DNA of 64,000 bases from Acinetobacter sp. TR3 (GTDB taxonomy: Bacteria > Pseudomonadota > Gammaproteobacteria > Pseudomonadales > Moraxellaceae). Below the pieces are notes generated by a model. It was not told the origin of the DNA. It made no database searches and saw nothing but the letters and a program-made list of their open reading frames with translations. The DNA lies in assembly GCF_027105055.1 (NCBI RefSeq), contig NZ_CP114264.1:620001-684000 (forward strand), written 5' to 3'. The translations under genes were made by a program, and so were the position numbers. Below, in pieces: positions 25,940 to 37,281 of the stretch; within the stretch, counting starts at the first letter, position 1, and every line of letters begins with the position of its first letter.

Positions 25940-26692
25940 TTAAATTGGTGCGAGGCGTAAACGGCCTTGATAGAAGGGTTGAACATGATCGGTTTTAATT
26001 AGTACAGCACCATCATTGGAGATGCCTTGAAAATATCCCTGAATTTTACCTTGGGCATGTTCAAATTCAACGTGTTGATTGAGCCATATTGCATGATGGT
26101 TAAAGCGTTCAGCTAAATTATAACTGCCATGTTCAAACCACTGAGAAGCCTCTTGAATCGCAGTGTAGAGCTCAGCAATCAGCATTAAACGATCAGTATG
26201 AGCTAAACCGAGCATCGCCAGAGAGGTAATTGGCTGATCCGCATTTTCTACAGGGGGTGTATTTAAATTGATCCCGACACCGACGATCGCTTGATGTGCT
26301 GAAAGTGGCTCAACCAAAATTCCACCCCATTTACCTTGTGGACTATATAAATCATTGGGCCATTTGACTTGTAGGCTTAAACCTTGCAAGCTCGGCATTT
26401 GCAGAATATTTAAAGCAACTTCCAGTGCAAGGCGACCATCTAAGGCAGTCTTAGTGTGAATCAGTGTACTTAAATAAATATTTCCTTCAGGAGATGCCCA
26501 TTGTCGTTGATGTTGACCTCGACCTTGTGTTTGCAGTGCACTGCAAACTAATCCTGAGCTAATGCCTTTTTGCGCAATTTCACGCATATCATCATTGGTC
26601 GATGTTGTCGTGGTTTTGAGCAAGACGATTTCAGGAAATTGATTTTTTGCATTAAGTAATTGCTGAAGCTGGCGAGTTGCTAAATCTTCCAT
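25940..26692 (-). CDS. birA: Biotin-protein ligase, monofunctional
   Basis: Activates biotin to biotinyl-5'-AMP and attaches it to the acetyl-CoA carboxylase carrier protein. At 250 residues it has only the catalytic and C-terminal domains; the N-terminal winged helix of bifunctional BirA is missing, so it cannot repress the bio genes in the E. coli way. Seen motifs are [26 protein letters not shown], the lysine block [20 protein letters not shown] and [11 protein letters not shown]. The usual GRGRRGRxW loop reads GRGQHQRQW, replacing the Arg equivalent to E. coli Arg118 with Gln (residue 60). Confidence 0.93.
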   Translation of the reverse strand: MEDLATRQLQQLLNAKNQFPEIVLLKTTTTSTNDDMREIAQKGISSGLVCSALQTQGRGQHQRQWASPEGNIYLSTLIHTKTALDGRLALEVALNILQMPSLQGLSLQVKWPNDLYSPQGKWGGILVEPLSAHQAIVGVGINLNTPPVENADQPITSLAMLGLAHTDRLMLIAELYTAIQEASQWFEHGSYNLAERFNHHAIWLNQHVEFEHAQGKIQGYFQGISNDGAVLIKTDHVQPFYQGRLRLAPI

Positions 26693-26721
26693 TGTTTTAC
26701 AAATAGAGTGGTCATGTGTTT

Positions 26722-27522
26722 ATGGAGTTAATCATATATTTGCTGATAGGTGCAATTGCTGGATTTACTGCAGGTTTGTTTGGTGTTGGTGGTGGCTTAA
26801 TTATTGTACCAATTTTATATATTGTCTTTACTCAAATGCATTATGACCCGAATGTGATCATGCATATAGCAGTGGGGACATCTTTAGCTACCATTATCGT
26901 AACATCAATTAGTTCTGTGACTGCTCACCATGAAAAAGGTGCTGTCTTGTGGAATGTATTTCGTAATTTAGCACCAGGTTTAGTTTTAGGGTCTTTTTTA
27001 GGTGCAGGTGTGGCTGATTTACTCTCTGGGCAGCATTTACAGTTAATTATTGGTATATTTGCAGTGTGGATGTCGTACAAAATGTTTAGCGGAGCGCATG
27101 CTGTTATTGATCCAAATCGCCACTTACCATCTGCACCATTACAGTTTATTGCTGGTGGTGGAATTGGAGTGGCATCTGCGATTTTTGGGATTGGCGGTGG
27201 TAGTTTGACCGTACCATTTTTAAATCGTCATGGTGTGGTGATGCAGAAAGCAGTGGCTACTTCAGCGGCGTGTGGATTGCCGATTGCGATTGCTGGTGCA
27301 ATCGGATTTATGTGGTTTGGTACAAAAGAGCAAATCAATGTGCCAAATACGATTGGTTATGTTCATATTTATGCTTTTCTTGGTATTAGCGCAATGAGCT
27401 TTATTACAGCTAAACTGGGAGCAAAGGTAGCACATCGCTTATCAGCTGCGATGTTAAAAAAGTGTTTTGCAGGCTTATTAGTTGTTGTAGGCTGCTACTT
27501 TATTTATAAAGGTTTAATTTAA
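26722..27522 (+). CDS. TauE/SafE-family permease
   Basis: Inner-membrane protein of the TauE/SafE family, whose members export sulfite, sulfoacetate or related anions. The family repeat appears twice: AGFTAGLFGVGGGLIIVPIL near the N-terminus and GVASAIFGIGGGSLTVPFLN in the middle. About eight membrane segments are seen over roughly 266 residues. The start may be ATG 26722 or GTG 26716; both follow GAGTGG. Its stop codon overlaps that of the convergent GTPase gene by four bases. The substrate is unknown. Confidence 0.85.
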   Translation: MELIIYLLIGAIAGFTAGLFGVGGGLIIVPILYIVFTQMHYDPNVIMHIAVGTSLATIIVTSISSVTAHHEKGAVLWNVFRNLAPGLVLGSFLGAGVADLLSGQHLQLIIGIFAVWMSYKMFSGAHAVIDPNRHLPSAPLQFIAGGGIGVASAIFGIGGGSLTVPFLNRHGVVMQKAVATSAACGLPIAIAGAIGFMWFGTKEQINVPNTIGYVHIYAFLGISAMSFITAKLGAKVAHRLSAAMLKKCFAGLLVVVGCYFIYKGLI

Positions 27523-28061
27523 GTTATCAGCCCATAATGTACTTCAATTGTTGCGATTAAGGTTTCGACCAATAGCAAAACATCATCTTTTTGACGTGCA
27601 TCGATGAAAAACAGAGGGTAATTAACGCCTTGTGTTGCAAGCCAATCTCGGTATATCGAAAGCGTTCTTTCTGGTTTTCGGTCAATATGAGTAATTGCAA
27701 TCACAATATTATTGCCAAATGGTTTGAACGCTTCTACATATTGAGCTAGATCGAGTAGTGGATTTTCAGCAGCATGGTCAATCATGACAATCGTACCAAT
27801 TGCACCTTTGCAGATGACTGCCCAAATAAACTCAAAACGTTCTTGTCCAGGCGTCCCGTATAATCCGACTTTGACGCCGTCATCTAAAGTAATCTCACCA
27901 TAATCGATACCGACAGTGGTGAGCATTTTTTCATGTGATTCAATATCAGTATTTAAAGCCTCGGTGCTGAGTACATCAATTTCCGAGAGGACATTTATCG
28001 CCGTGGATTTACCTGACCCCATTGTTCCACCAAAGACAATTTTATATTGTTGTAAAATCAT
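27519..28061 (-). CDS. Small Ras-like GTPase (COG2229/MglA-like)
   Basis: Single-domain GTPase of 180 residues, similar to the prokaryotic small GTPases grouped as COG2229 or MglA-like. The P-loop is FGGTMGSGKSTAIN (residues 10-23), the effector region includes TVGIDYGEITL, and G3 is GLYGTPGQERFEFIW, with Gln after Gly as in Ras or MglA. The G4 position reads ITHIDRKPE, where THID replaces NKxD, a change also seen in MglA-like proteins. There is no membrane anchor. It follows the 325-residue gene by 14 bases, so the two probably form an operon and may act together in signalling or cell-surface regulation. Confidence 0.8.
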   Translation of the reverse strand: MILQQYKIVFGGTMGSGKSTAINVLSEIDVLSTEALNTDIESHEKMLTTVGIDYGEITLDDGVKVGLYGTPGQERFEFIWAVICKGAIGTIVMIDHAAENPLLDLAQYVEAFKPFGNNIVIAITHIDRKPERTLSIYRDWLATQGVNYPLFFIDARQKDDVLLLVETLIATIEVHYGLIT

Positions 28062-28075
28062 AGAATTATCCTAGG

Positions 28076-29053
28076 TTAGAAGCCGAAACGATTACGTAAT
28101 CGACCAAACAGTTTTTTCATAAAATTTTGTTCAGTCATATTTTGACTATTTTGTGGATGAAAATTGGCTTGATTATCTTTGATAATTTTGCCGTAATTTG
28201 CACCTAAACTTGCTGCGACAAATTGCTTGACGCGCTGTTCCGGTAATTTTAATTGGTTGGCTACAACTGAAATTTCAGCCCCTTTAGCAAAACAAGCAGC
28301 CATACGTAAAATATCTTGCCGCTCAATTTTATTTATCGGTTGTGGCCAAATCTCTAAATAGAAACTTGATGCAGAGGGGGGGCAAAGTTCATTAAAATCT
28401 TTTGATGCCCAAATTAAATTCCATAACCATTGTTTTAAATCTTGTTGTGGAGTCTCAGTGATCCAAAGTTGGTCATTTTGTGTGGCGTAGGTGTAATTCA
28501 AGCTTGGATCTGTATGTAATGTTTGTAGCATCGGATTTTGCCAAATCCATTCGTTACGAGCGTCTGCAATTGCAACTAAACCATTGTTATCAAATAACTG
28601 AATTTTCCCATTTTTAGGATTAAGGATTTCTTGTAGAACTTCCCTAATCTGTTTGCGATGAATTGTAGTATTGGTTGCTTGAGGTGGGGATGCTTTTTCT
28701 ATCGCAGCATTTTTAGATAAGCGCTCATTTAGCCATTGATGTAATGAGTGAAGATGATTCAATGGTAGATATAGAATGTCATCTTCGATTGAACTATTTT
28801 TATTTGCATCATTGGCAATTTGTAGAACATTAATATGGTTATTTTTGATTAAGCTTTTGATATTCGGTGAATCAAAAAAAACATGATTGATCATCAAAAT
28901 ATCGAGCTGCGGTTCAGAAATATTGCTCCAATTGACTTGGATATGACTAGGAATAGCAGTTTGTATATGTTCTTTTAATTCATTCAATGTTCTGAGACTG
29001 AGCCCAAAAATTGCGATATTAACAGCTTGATGAACACTCATAATGCTACTCAT
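28076..29053 (-). CDS. Unrecognised two-part protein encoded with small GTPase
   Basis: I do not recognise this protein of 325 residues. The N-terminal 110 residues alternate strands and helices (VNIAIFGLSLRTLNELKEHI; LDILMINHVFF; INVLQIAND; DDILYLPL) in a pattern like a degenerate response-regulator receiver, but I see no convincing phospho-acceptor aspartate. A Gln/Thr-rich linker follows. The C-terminal part contains RMAACFAKGAEISVVANQLK and then PEQRVKQFVAA, which reads like a helix-turn-helix. The start may be ATG 29053 or 29041. Co-transcription with the downstream GTPase suggests a functional pair; its role is inference only. Confidence 0.6.
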   Translation of the reverse strand: MSSIMSVHQAVNIAIFGLSLRTLNELKEHIQTAIPSHIQVNWSNISEPQLDILMINHVFFDSPNIKSLIKNNHINVLQIANDANKNSSIEDDILYLPLNHLHSLHQWLNERLSKNAAIEKASPPQATNTTIHRKQIREVLQEILNPKNGKIQLFDNNGLVAIADARNEWIWQNPMLQTLHTDPSLNYTYATQNDQLWITETPQQDLKQWLWNLIWASKDFNELCPPSASSFYLEIWPQPINKIERQDILRMAACFAKGAEISVVANQLKLPEQRVKQFVAASLGANYGKIIKDNQANFHPQNSQNMTEQNFMKKLFGRLRNRFGF

Positions 29054-29386
29054 AATTACTGATCAATTCAGTAAAATTAATAAAAATGTGTTTGTATCGG
29101 TAATAATATTATTTTATGTGATTTATATCAATAAATTTTGGTAAATAAACTAATTTTCAGATATTCGGTTAGCACGATTTCGTAAGCTTAACTCATTGAT
29201 CTTAAAGATAAGTGATTTAATTTTTTAATCAAATATTTTCTAAAAGTATTGTTTTTATCTTTCGATTGACTTAAAAAGCAATAAAATTGTTAGACAATGA
29301 TATAGAATTTATGCAGTGAGATCAGTTAAAACAAAAAAGCGCAAATAGCATTGGAATATGCGTATAACAACGATAGCGAGGGGATC
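29054..29386. promoter_or_regulatory. AT-rich divergent intergenic region
   Basis: Gap of about 330 bases between the leftward GTPase operon and the rightward GntR-smc genes. TTGACT at 29266-29271 is a good -35 match, but no good -10 box sits at the right distance. A GCGAGGGG ribosome-binding site precedes ATG 29387. No coding potential or strong hairpin is seen. Confidence 0.3.
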
Positions 29387-30082
29387 ATGAATCTCGAAGA
29401 GGCTGATAGTCTTTCTGAACAGATTGCAAAATATATTAGTGAACAAATTATTAGTGGTGAGCTGGTTGAGGGAGAGCGTATTCAAGAGCTACGTATTGCG
29501 AAAGAATTAGATGTGAGTCGAGGTTCTGTTCGTGAAGCTTTGCTACTACTAGAACGTACTTATTTAATTGAAATTTTCCCACGACGTGGTGCAATTGTTT
29601 CTGAAATGTCAGCTCAACAAGTTAAAGCTCTGTTTGATACCAATGTCATGCTACTTGGGCATATTGTGCAACGAATTAGTGAGACTTGGAGAGTTAACGA
29701 GGCTGAACAGCTACAGACCTTATTAGATCAACTGGTTGAATTTGTACGTGCCGGGGATATTGAAAAATTCTACGATTCGATTTTTAAATATTTAGCAGAT
29801 CAGCATGATATGGTGGCGAATCCCTATTTAATGCAATTTTATAAAGAATTGTTGCCTTCGTTACGTCGTAGCTACTTTTTAACCTTAAATACTTCACGTC
29901 GTGAATTACAGGAATCTTTTACCCTGTTTAAGTTAGTGATTGATGCTATTTTGATCCGAAAATCACAACAAGCGGCTTTATTTATGGAAGATTTTTGTCG
30001 ACACTTACGTAACCTTGTGTTGGAATCTCTGACACGTATGAAACAGATTGAATTGGCTTGGGCTAGACGCTCACGCCGCTAG
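29387..30082 (+). CDS. GntR-family transcriptional regulator (FadR/FCD type)
   Basis: DNA-binding regulator of 231 residues from ATG 29387, which follows GCGAGGGG; a TTG at 29351 would add 12 residues. The N-terminal winged helix is typical of GntR proteins (SEQIAKYISEQIISGELVEG; ELRIAKELDVSRGSVREALL; LERTYLIEIFPRRGAIVSEM). The C-terminal part is an all-helical FCD-type ligand domain. The effector is unknown. It ends 10 bases before smc on the same strand, so smc may be read from the same transcript. Confidence 0.87.
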   Translation: MNLEEADSLSEQIAKYISEQIISGELVEGERIQELRIAKELDVSRGSVREALLLLERTYLIEIFPRRGAIVSEMSAQQVKALFDTNVMLLGHIVQRISETWRVNEAEQLQTLLDQLVEFVRAGDIEKFYDSIFKYLADQHDMVANPYLMQFYKELLPSLRRSYFLTLNTSRRELQESFTLFKLVIDAILIRKSQQAALFMEDFCRHLRNLVLESLTRMKQIELAWARRSRR

Positions 30083-30092
30083 TTAGGGCAGT

Positions 30093-33000
30093 ATGCGTTT
30101 AAGCAGTTTAAAACTTTCAGGCTTTAAATCTTTTGCCGATAGTACTACATTACATTTCAAAGCAAACCGTACTGCGGTGGTTGGACCGAACGGTTGCGGT
30201 AAATCAAATGTCATCGATGCTATTCGTTGGGTGATGGGTGAATCCAATGCACGTCAGTTGCGCGGCGGTAGTATGCAGGATGTCATTTTTACTGGAACGG
30301 CTAAACGGAAGCCTGTCGGGGTTGCCAGTGTCGAACTTCGTTTTGATAATACCTACGGTAAATTAGGTGGGTCTTATAATGCCTATAGCGAACTGGCAGT
30401 CCGTCGCCAAGTGACGCGTGAAGGTAAGTCTGAATATTTCTTAAATGGCACGCGTTGTCGCCGTCGTGATATTACCGATATTTTCTTGGGTACAGGTCTA
30501 GGGCCTCGTTCTTATGCGGTGATTGAACAGGGTATGATTAACCGTTTAGTCGATGCCAAGCCTGAAGAAATGCGCGTGTTTATTGAGGAAGCCGCAGGGG
30601 TATCTCGTTATCAAGCACGTCGTCGTGAAACCTTACAGCACTTAGAACATACTGAACAGAATTTGGCACGTTTAGACGATATTGCGGCTGAACTAAAATC
30701 ACAACTCAGAACATTAAAACGTCAGTCTGAAGCCGCGATTCAATACAAGACTTTAGAAGGGCAGATCCGTACATTAAAAATTGAGATTCTTTCGTTTCAA
30801 GCCAATCAAAGTCAAAAGTTACAACAAGAATATACGGTTGAAATGACGGCGCTGGGTGAAAACTTTAAGTTGGTTCGTTCTGAGTCACAGACCATTGAAC
30901 ACGATCTTGAAGCCACCAGTGCTTTATTCCAACGCTTAATTCAGCAATCTTCACCTTTGCAGCATGAATGGCAACAGGCCGAGAAAAAGTTGTCTGAATT
31001 AAAAATGACTTTGGAACAAAAACAGAGTTTATTCCAGCAAAACAGCAGTAGTTTGGTTCAACTTGAACAGCAAAAATTACAAACCAAAGAGCGTTTGCAA
31101 CTATCCGAATTACAGGTCGAAACTTTAACAACTCAATTTGATGAGCAAAACGAAAGCTTACTTGCCTTAGAGCAGCAAACGCAAACTGCTGAGCAAAATT
31201 TTAGCGATGTTCAAGCCCAACATAAGCAAGCACAGCAGCAATTTGAACAACTGAAAACTCAAGTCGATCAGCAACAACAAAAAAAGTTGCAGATGGCTGC
31301 ACAAATTGAGCAATTGGGTAAGAATGTTCTGCGGATTGAGCAGCAAAAGCAGACTTTGCAAACGCAAAGCACTCAGATTCGTGCTCAGGTTCAGGATGAT
31401 GAACAGGCGCAGTTAGAACAATTACAGCAGCAACTGCAACAGGAAATAATTGCGTTAGAAACCGCGATTGAGCAATTACAGCAGGGTGTTCAGACACAGC
31501 AAGATCAACAACAGTTGCAGAAGGCCGATGTACAGAACTTGAAAACTGAGATTCAGGTTTTATTGGCTGAACAAAAGAATTTAAATCAATTGGTGGCGAA
31601 GCAGAGCCCGAAGCATGATCAAAATGCAGCTCGATTGATGCAAAGCCTACGTTTAACTGCTCAAGCTAAAGCGCATGCAAACATTATTGAGAAGTTCTTG
31701 GCCAAGTGGTTGCAAGCGCATTTACTGGATGGTGAACAGTCATTTCAGGAAGGTGTGGCTCGACAGTTAAAAACAGAATCTCCCTTGCAGAGCTATAATC
31801 GCTCCTCACCTCTTTTAAAAAGAGGGGAACTCCCTCCTTTTATAAAGGAGGGCTGGGGTGGATTTAATGATTATTTAAGTGATTGGATCGAAGCCCCGCA
31901 ATCTTCGCTCTGGTCAAATGTTGCCGTGGCTGAAGATTTAGCAACTGCATTAAATTATCAATCTGATCTCATTCAAGCGCAGTCAATTTTAAGCCTCGAT
32001 GGTTATCATGTCGGAGCAGATTGGGTGATTGGTCTGCATTATGATGAAGACAGCCAAAGTGCGCAGGGGATGCTCAGCCATCAAATCCGTTTAGATGAAA
32101 TTGAACAGCAGCTTGCGGAGAAGCAAGCACAATTGCTTGAGTTGGAACATCAATTTTCACAACAGCAGCAAGGGTTGCAACAGCAACAGTACAACTTACA
32201 GCAACAACAGCAAAATCTGAAACAAAAGCAGAAAGAGCAGCAACAGCTTGATGTACAAATTGCCAAACTACAAAGTACGGCACAGGCATTTGTATTACAG
32301 CAGATGCAATTAGCAGATCAACTTAAACAGCTCGATGTGCAACTTGAAGAAGATGCCATGCAGCGTGATGATTTGGAAATTGATTTACATGCACTTGCAC
32401 TCAAATTAGAAGCAGTATTACCGAATTATAAGACTTTACAGTTTCAGGTCGAAAATCTGAATGAACAGTTGGATGAGCAACAACAGCAGTTGACGCAACA
32501 GCAGCAGCAACGTGAAGCTTTGCGCCGCCAGACCTCGCAAGCCAATCAGCAAATTGAGTTGCTCGAAAAAGATATTTCATTTCTGAAAACCCAATATCGA
32601 CAAATCATTGAACAGATTGAGCAAGCGAAAAAGTTTGTTGATCCGATTCAGCTTGAATTACCGAACTTAGAGTCGCAATTCCAAGAGCAATTTCAGCAAA
32701 CAGAAAAGCTGCAAAAAAATTGGAATGAGTGGCAACTTGAACTGAATCAAGTCCAAGAGAAACAGCAGCAATTGACAGAACAACGTCATCAAGCACAGCA
32801 AAAAGATGAGCAGGTGCGTGAGCAGTTAGAGCAAAAGCGTTTGGCTTGGCAAGCTGCTAAATCAGATCGTGAGCATTATCTGGAACAGCTCAAAGAACTC
32901 AATGCCGATGCCTTATCTGATCTCTCGATTGAAATAAAAGATCATCAACAGAAATTAGAAAGAGCATTGCAACAATTTGATAAAATTGGTGCGGTAAACT

Positions 33001-33602
33001 TGGCAGCTTCACAAGAATATGCAGACGTGTCACAGCGTTTTGATGAACTGAGTCATCAGATGCAAGATCTACAAAATACGGTTGATCAGCTCAAAGATGC
33101 GATGAAAAGTATTGATCAAGAAACACGTAAATTATTTATGACCACCTTTGATCAGGTCAATCAAGAGCTGCAAGTGTTGTTTCCAAAGGTATTTGGTGGC
33201 GGTGAAGCGACCTTAAGTCTTGAGGATGATTGGCAGTCTGGGGTGAAATTGATGGCACGTCCACCTGGCAAACGTAATAGTTCTTTGGCACTACTTTCAG
33301 GTGGTGAAAAGACTTTAACTGCTTTGGCATTGGTATTTGCGATCTTTAGGTTGAATCCTGCACCTTTCTGTGTATTAGATGAAGTTGATGCACCACTTGA
33401 TGATGCCAACGTACAGCGGTATTGTAATTTGGTAAAAGAGCTTTCTGAACAAGTGCAATTCATTTACATTACACATAATAAATTGGCGATGACAATGGCA
33501 ACTGATTTACTGGGAGTGACCATGCCAGAGCCGGGCACATCAAAATTAGTGACTGTCGATTTAGAACAGGCAAAAGAATACGGGTTAGTTTCGGAGTCCT
33601 AG
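30093..33602 (+). CDS. smc: Chromosome segregation ATPase SMC
   Basis: Structural maintenance of chromosomes ATPase, which with ScpA and ScpB forms the condensin that organises replicated chromosomes. The 1169 residues contain Walker A GPNGCGKSNVIDAIRW near the N-terminus, two long Gln-rich coiled coils around a hinge, the signature LALLSGGEKTLTALALVF, and Walker B FCVLDEVDAPLDDANV near the C-terminus. Just before or within the hinge (about residues 569-591) an insertion reading SYNRSSPLLKRGELPPFIKE is encoded by two palindromes (31809-31852). The partners scpB and scpA lie 28 kb away at 62510-63900. zipA starts two bases after the stop. Confidence 0.96.
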   Translation: MRLSSLKLSGFKSFADSTTLHFKANRTAVVGPNGCGKSNVIDAIRWVMGESNARQLRGGSMQDVIFTGTAKRKPVGVASVELRFDNTYGKLGGSYNAYSELAVRRQVTREGKSEYFLNGTRCRRRDITDIFLGTGLGPRSYAVIEQGMINRLVDAKPEEMRVFIEEAAGVSRYQARRRETLQHLEHTEQNLARLDDIAAELKSQLRTLKRQSEAAIQYKTLEGQIRTLKIEILSFQANQSQKLQQEYTVEMTALGENFKLVRSESQTIEHDLEATSALFQRLIQQSSPLQHEWQQAEKKLSELKMTLEQKQSLFQQNSSSLVQLEQQKLQTKERLQLSELQVETLTTQFDEQNESLLALEQQTQTAEQNFSDVQAQHKQAQQQFEQLKTQVDQQQQKKLQMAAQIEQLGKNVLRIEQQKQTLQTQSTQIRAQVQDDEQAQLEQLQQQLQQEIIALETAIEQLQQGVQTQQDQQQLQKADVQNLKTEIQVLLAEQKNLNQLVAKQSPKHDQNAARLMQSLRLTAQAKAHANIIEKFLAKWLQAHLLDGEQSFQEGVARQLKTESPLQSYNRSSPLLKRGELPPFIKEGWGGFNDYLSDWIEAPQSSLWSNVAVAEDLATALNYQSDLIQAQSILSLDGYHVGADWVIGLHYDEDSQSAQGMLSHQIRLDEIEQQLAEKQAQLLELEHQFSQQQQGLQQQQYNLQQQQQNLKQKQKEQQQLDVQIAKLQSTAQAFVLQQMQLADQLKQLDVQLEEDAMQRDDLEIDLHALALKLEAVLPNYKTLQFQVENLNEQLDEQQQQLTQQQQQREALRRQTSQANQQIELLEKDISFLKTQYRQIIEQIEQAKKFVDPIQLELPNLESQFQEQFQQTEKLQKNWNEWQLELNQVQEKQQQLTEQRHQAQQKDEQVREQLEQKRLAWQAAKSDREHYLEQLKELNADALSDLSIEIKDHQQKLERALQQFDKIGAVNLAASQEYADVSQRFDELSHQMQDLQNTVDQLKDAMKSIDQETRKLFMTTFDQVNQELQVLFPKVFGGGEATLSLEDDWQSGVKLMARPPGKRNSSLALLSGGEKTLTALALVFAIFRLNPAPFCVLDEVDAPLDDANVQRYCNLVKELSEQVQFIYITHNKLAMTMATDLLGVTMPEPGTSKLVTVDLEQAKEYGLVSES
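31797..31865. repeat. Palindromic element inserted in frame within smc
   Basis: Two adjacent hairpins lie inside the coding region: CCTCTTTT at 31809-31816 with AAAAGAGG at 31818-31825, and CCCTCCTTT at 31832-31840 with AAAGGAGGG at 31844-31852, a perfect 9-bp stem with a 3-base loop. The encoded Pro/Leu/Lys/Gly-rich peptide differs sharply from the surrounding Gln-rich SMC sequence. The borders are estimates. Confidence 0.7.
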
Positions 33603-33603
33603 T

Positions 33604-34590
33604 ATGGAAATGAATACAATAATAGGCATTGTTATCGCCGTTGTGATTATGCTCGTTGGGTTAGCAATGGTTTTGAGAAAACCAAAAACAGTTGAGCCAT
33701 CATTAGACGCTGATTTACATATTAATTCTGACAGCAATCAGCCTGTGATCCCGCGTAATGTACGAGAGCAGCTTCTACAAAAAGACACTGTAATCTCAAC
33801 AACTGAACGGGTTGAACCAAGTTTTAAAGCAGAAACTATTCAAGTAGATATTCAAGCAGCACCAGTACAAACTGTTGCAGAAGAGAAAGCTGAAGAAACG
33901 GTAAAAGTTGCGGCTGAGCCTGTCATTCATACTGAAATCAATACAAGCATTGAACGATCAGAAGATCAACCACGAGTAGTGGAGGTATCTGATGATGAAG
34001 ACTTATTAGATAAAGCTGATGAAACGAAAGTTGAGCCAGAACTGAGTTTAAATCCAAATATTGCAACTGTTGAAATTGAAGAATTTGATGGTGAGAGTAA
34101 TATCTTGGATGTGCATTTACATGAACAGCAACGTTATGATGATGAAAGTGCATTAGCAACAGCTGAGCAGATTATTGCGCTGAATGTTTTTCCAAATCCA
34201 CGCCGTGCGTTGTCGGGCGATAAAGCATTAAAAGTATTGCTGAAATATGGTCTCCGCTTTGGTGAAATGTCGTGTTTCCACCGTTATGAAAATACAGAAG
34301 AGCCAAGCACATTGATGTTCTCTGTATTGCGAATGACGGACAATGGTCCTGCTGGCTTTGATTTAGAAAGTTTATCTGGTGAGCAAGTACAAGGTTTAGC
34401 ATTCTTCCTTGCACTGCCAAATAGCAAAGCTGTGACTGGCTATGACATGATGACTAGTATTGCAGGCTTAATTGCGCGTGAAGTCGATGGCAAAGTCTAT
34501 GATGAAAATAATTTAGAATTTACGCCACAATTGAAAGAACATTGGCGTCATCATGTGATTGATTACCGTCCAAATCAAGCAACCGTCTAA
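33604..34590 (+). CDS. zipA: Cell division protein ZipA
   Basis: Membrane anchor that ties FtsZ filaments to the inner membrane at the division site. The 328 residues have an N-terminal membrane helix (IIGIVIAVVIMLVGLAMVLR), a long acidic Glu/Asp/Val linker (residues about 40-190), and a C-terminal ZipA FtsZ-binding domain (from IIALNVFPNPRRALSGDKAL through FFLALPNSKAVTGYDMM). Position between smc and ligA is conserved in gammaproteobacteria. A terminator-like hairpin separates it from ligA. Confidence 0.93.
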   Translation: MEMNTIIGIVIAVVIMLVGLAMVLRKPKTVEPSLDADLHINSDSNQPVIPRNVREQLLQKDTVISTTERVEPSFKAETIQVDIQAAPVQTVAEEKAEETVKVAAEPVIHTEINTSIERSEDQPRVVEVSDDEDLLDKADETKVEPELSLNPNIATVEIEEFDGESNILDVHLHEQQRYDDESALATAEQIIALNVFPNPRRALSGDKALKVLLKYGLRFGEMSCFHRYENTEEPSTLMFSVLRMTDNGPAGFDLESLSGEQVQGLAFFLALPNSKAVTGYDMMTSIAGLIAREVDGKVYDENNLEFTPQLKEHWRHHVIDYRPNQATV

Positions 34591-34624
34591 TGAATCTTTT
34601 ATAATAAATTCAGTAAAAAATTAT

Positions 34625-34648
34625 AGGGCGGTTTTTCCGCCCTTTTAT
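34625..34648 (+). terminator. Hairpin between zipA and ligA
   Basis: AGGGCGG / CCGCCCT with a T5 loop, followed by TTTTATA. It looks like an intrinsic terminator, but ligA begins only about 15 bases later, so partial read-through is likely. Confidence 0.7.
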
Positions 34649-34662
34649 ATGGTGAAATTTAA

Positions 34663-37211
<2,549 letters not shown>

Positions 37212-37240
37212 TACTTAAAAGTATTAAAAGTATAAGAAAC

Positions 37241-37277
37241 AAGCCTATTCAAACCGATGTGGTTGAATAGGCTTTTT
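37241..37277. terminator. Bidirectional terminator
   Basis: AAGCCTATTCAA pairs with TTGAATAGGCTT, with two extra C-G pairs past a one-base bulge, then TTTTTATTG. It separates the convergent DUF6155 and reductase genes. Confidence 0.82.
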
Positions 37278-37281
37278 ATTG

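Noticed and set aside
31201..31497. Leftward frames opposite the smc coiled coil
   Set aside because: Shadow frames produced by the biased Gln codons on the other strand.
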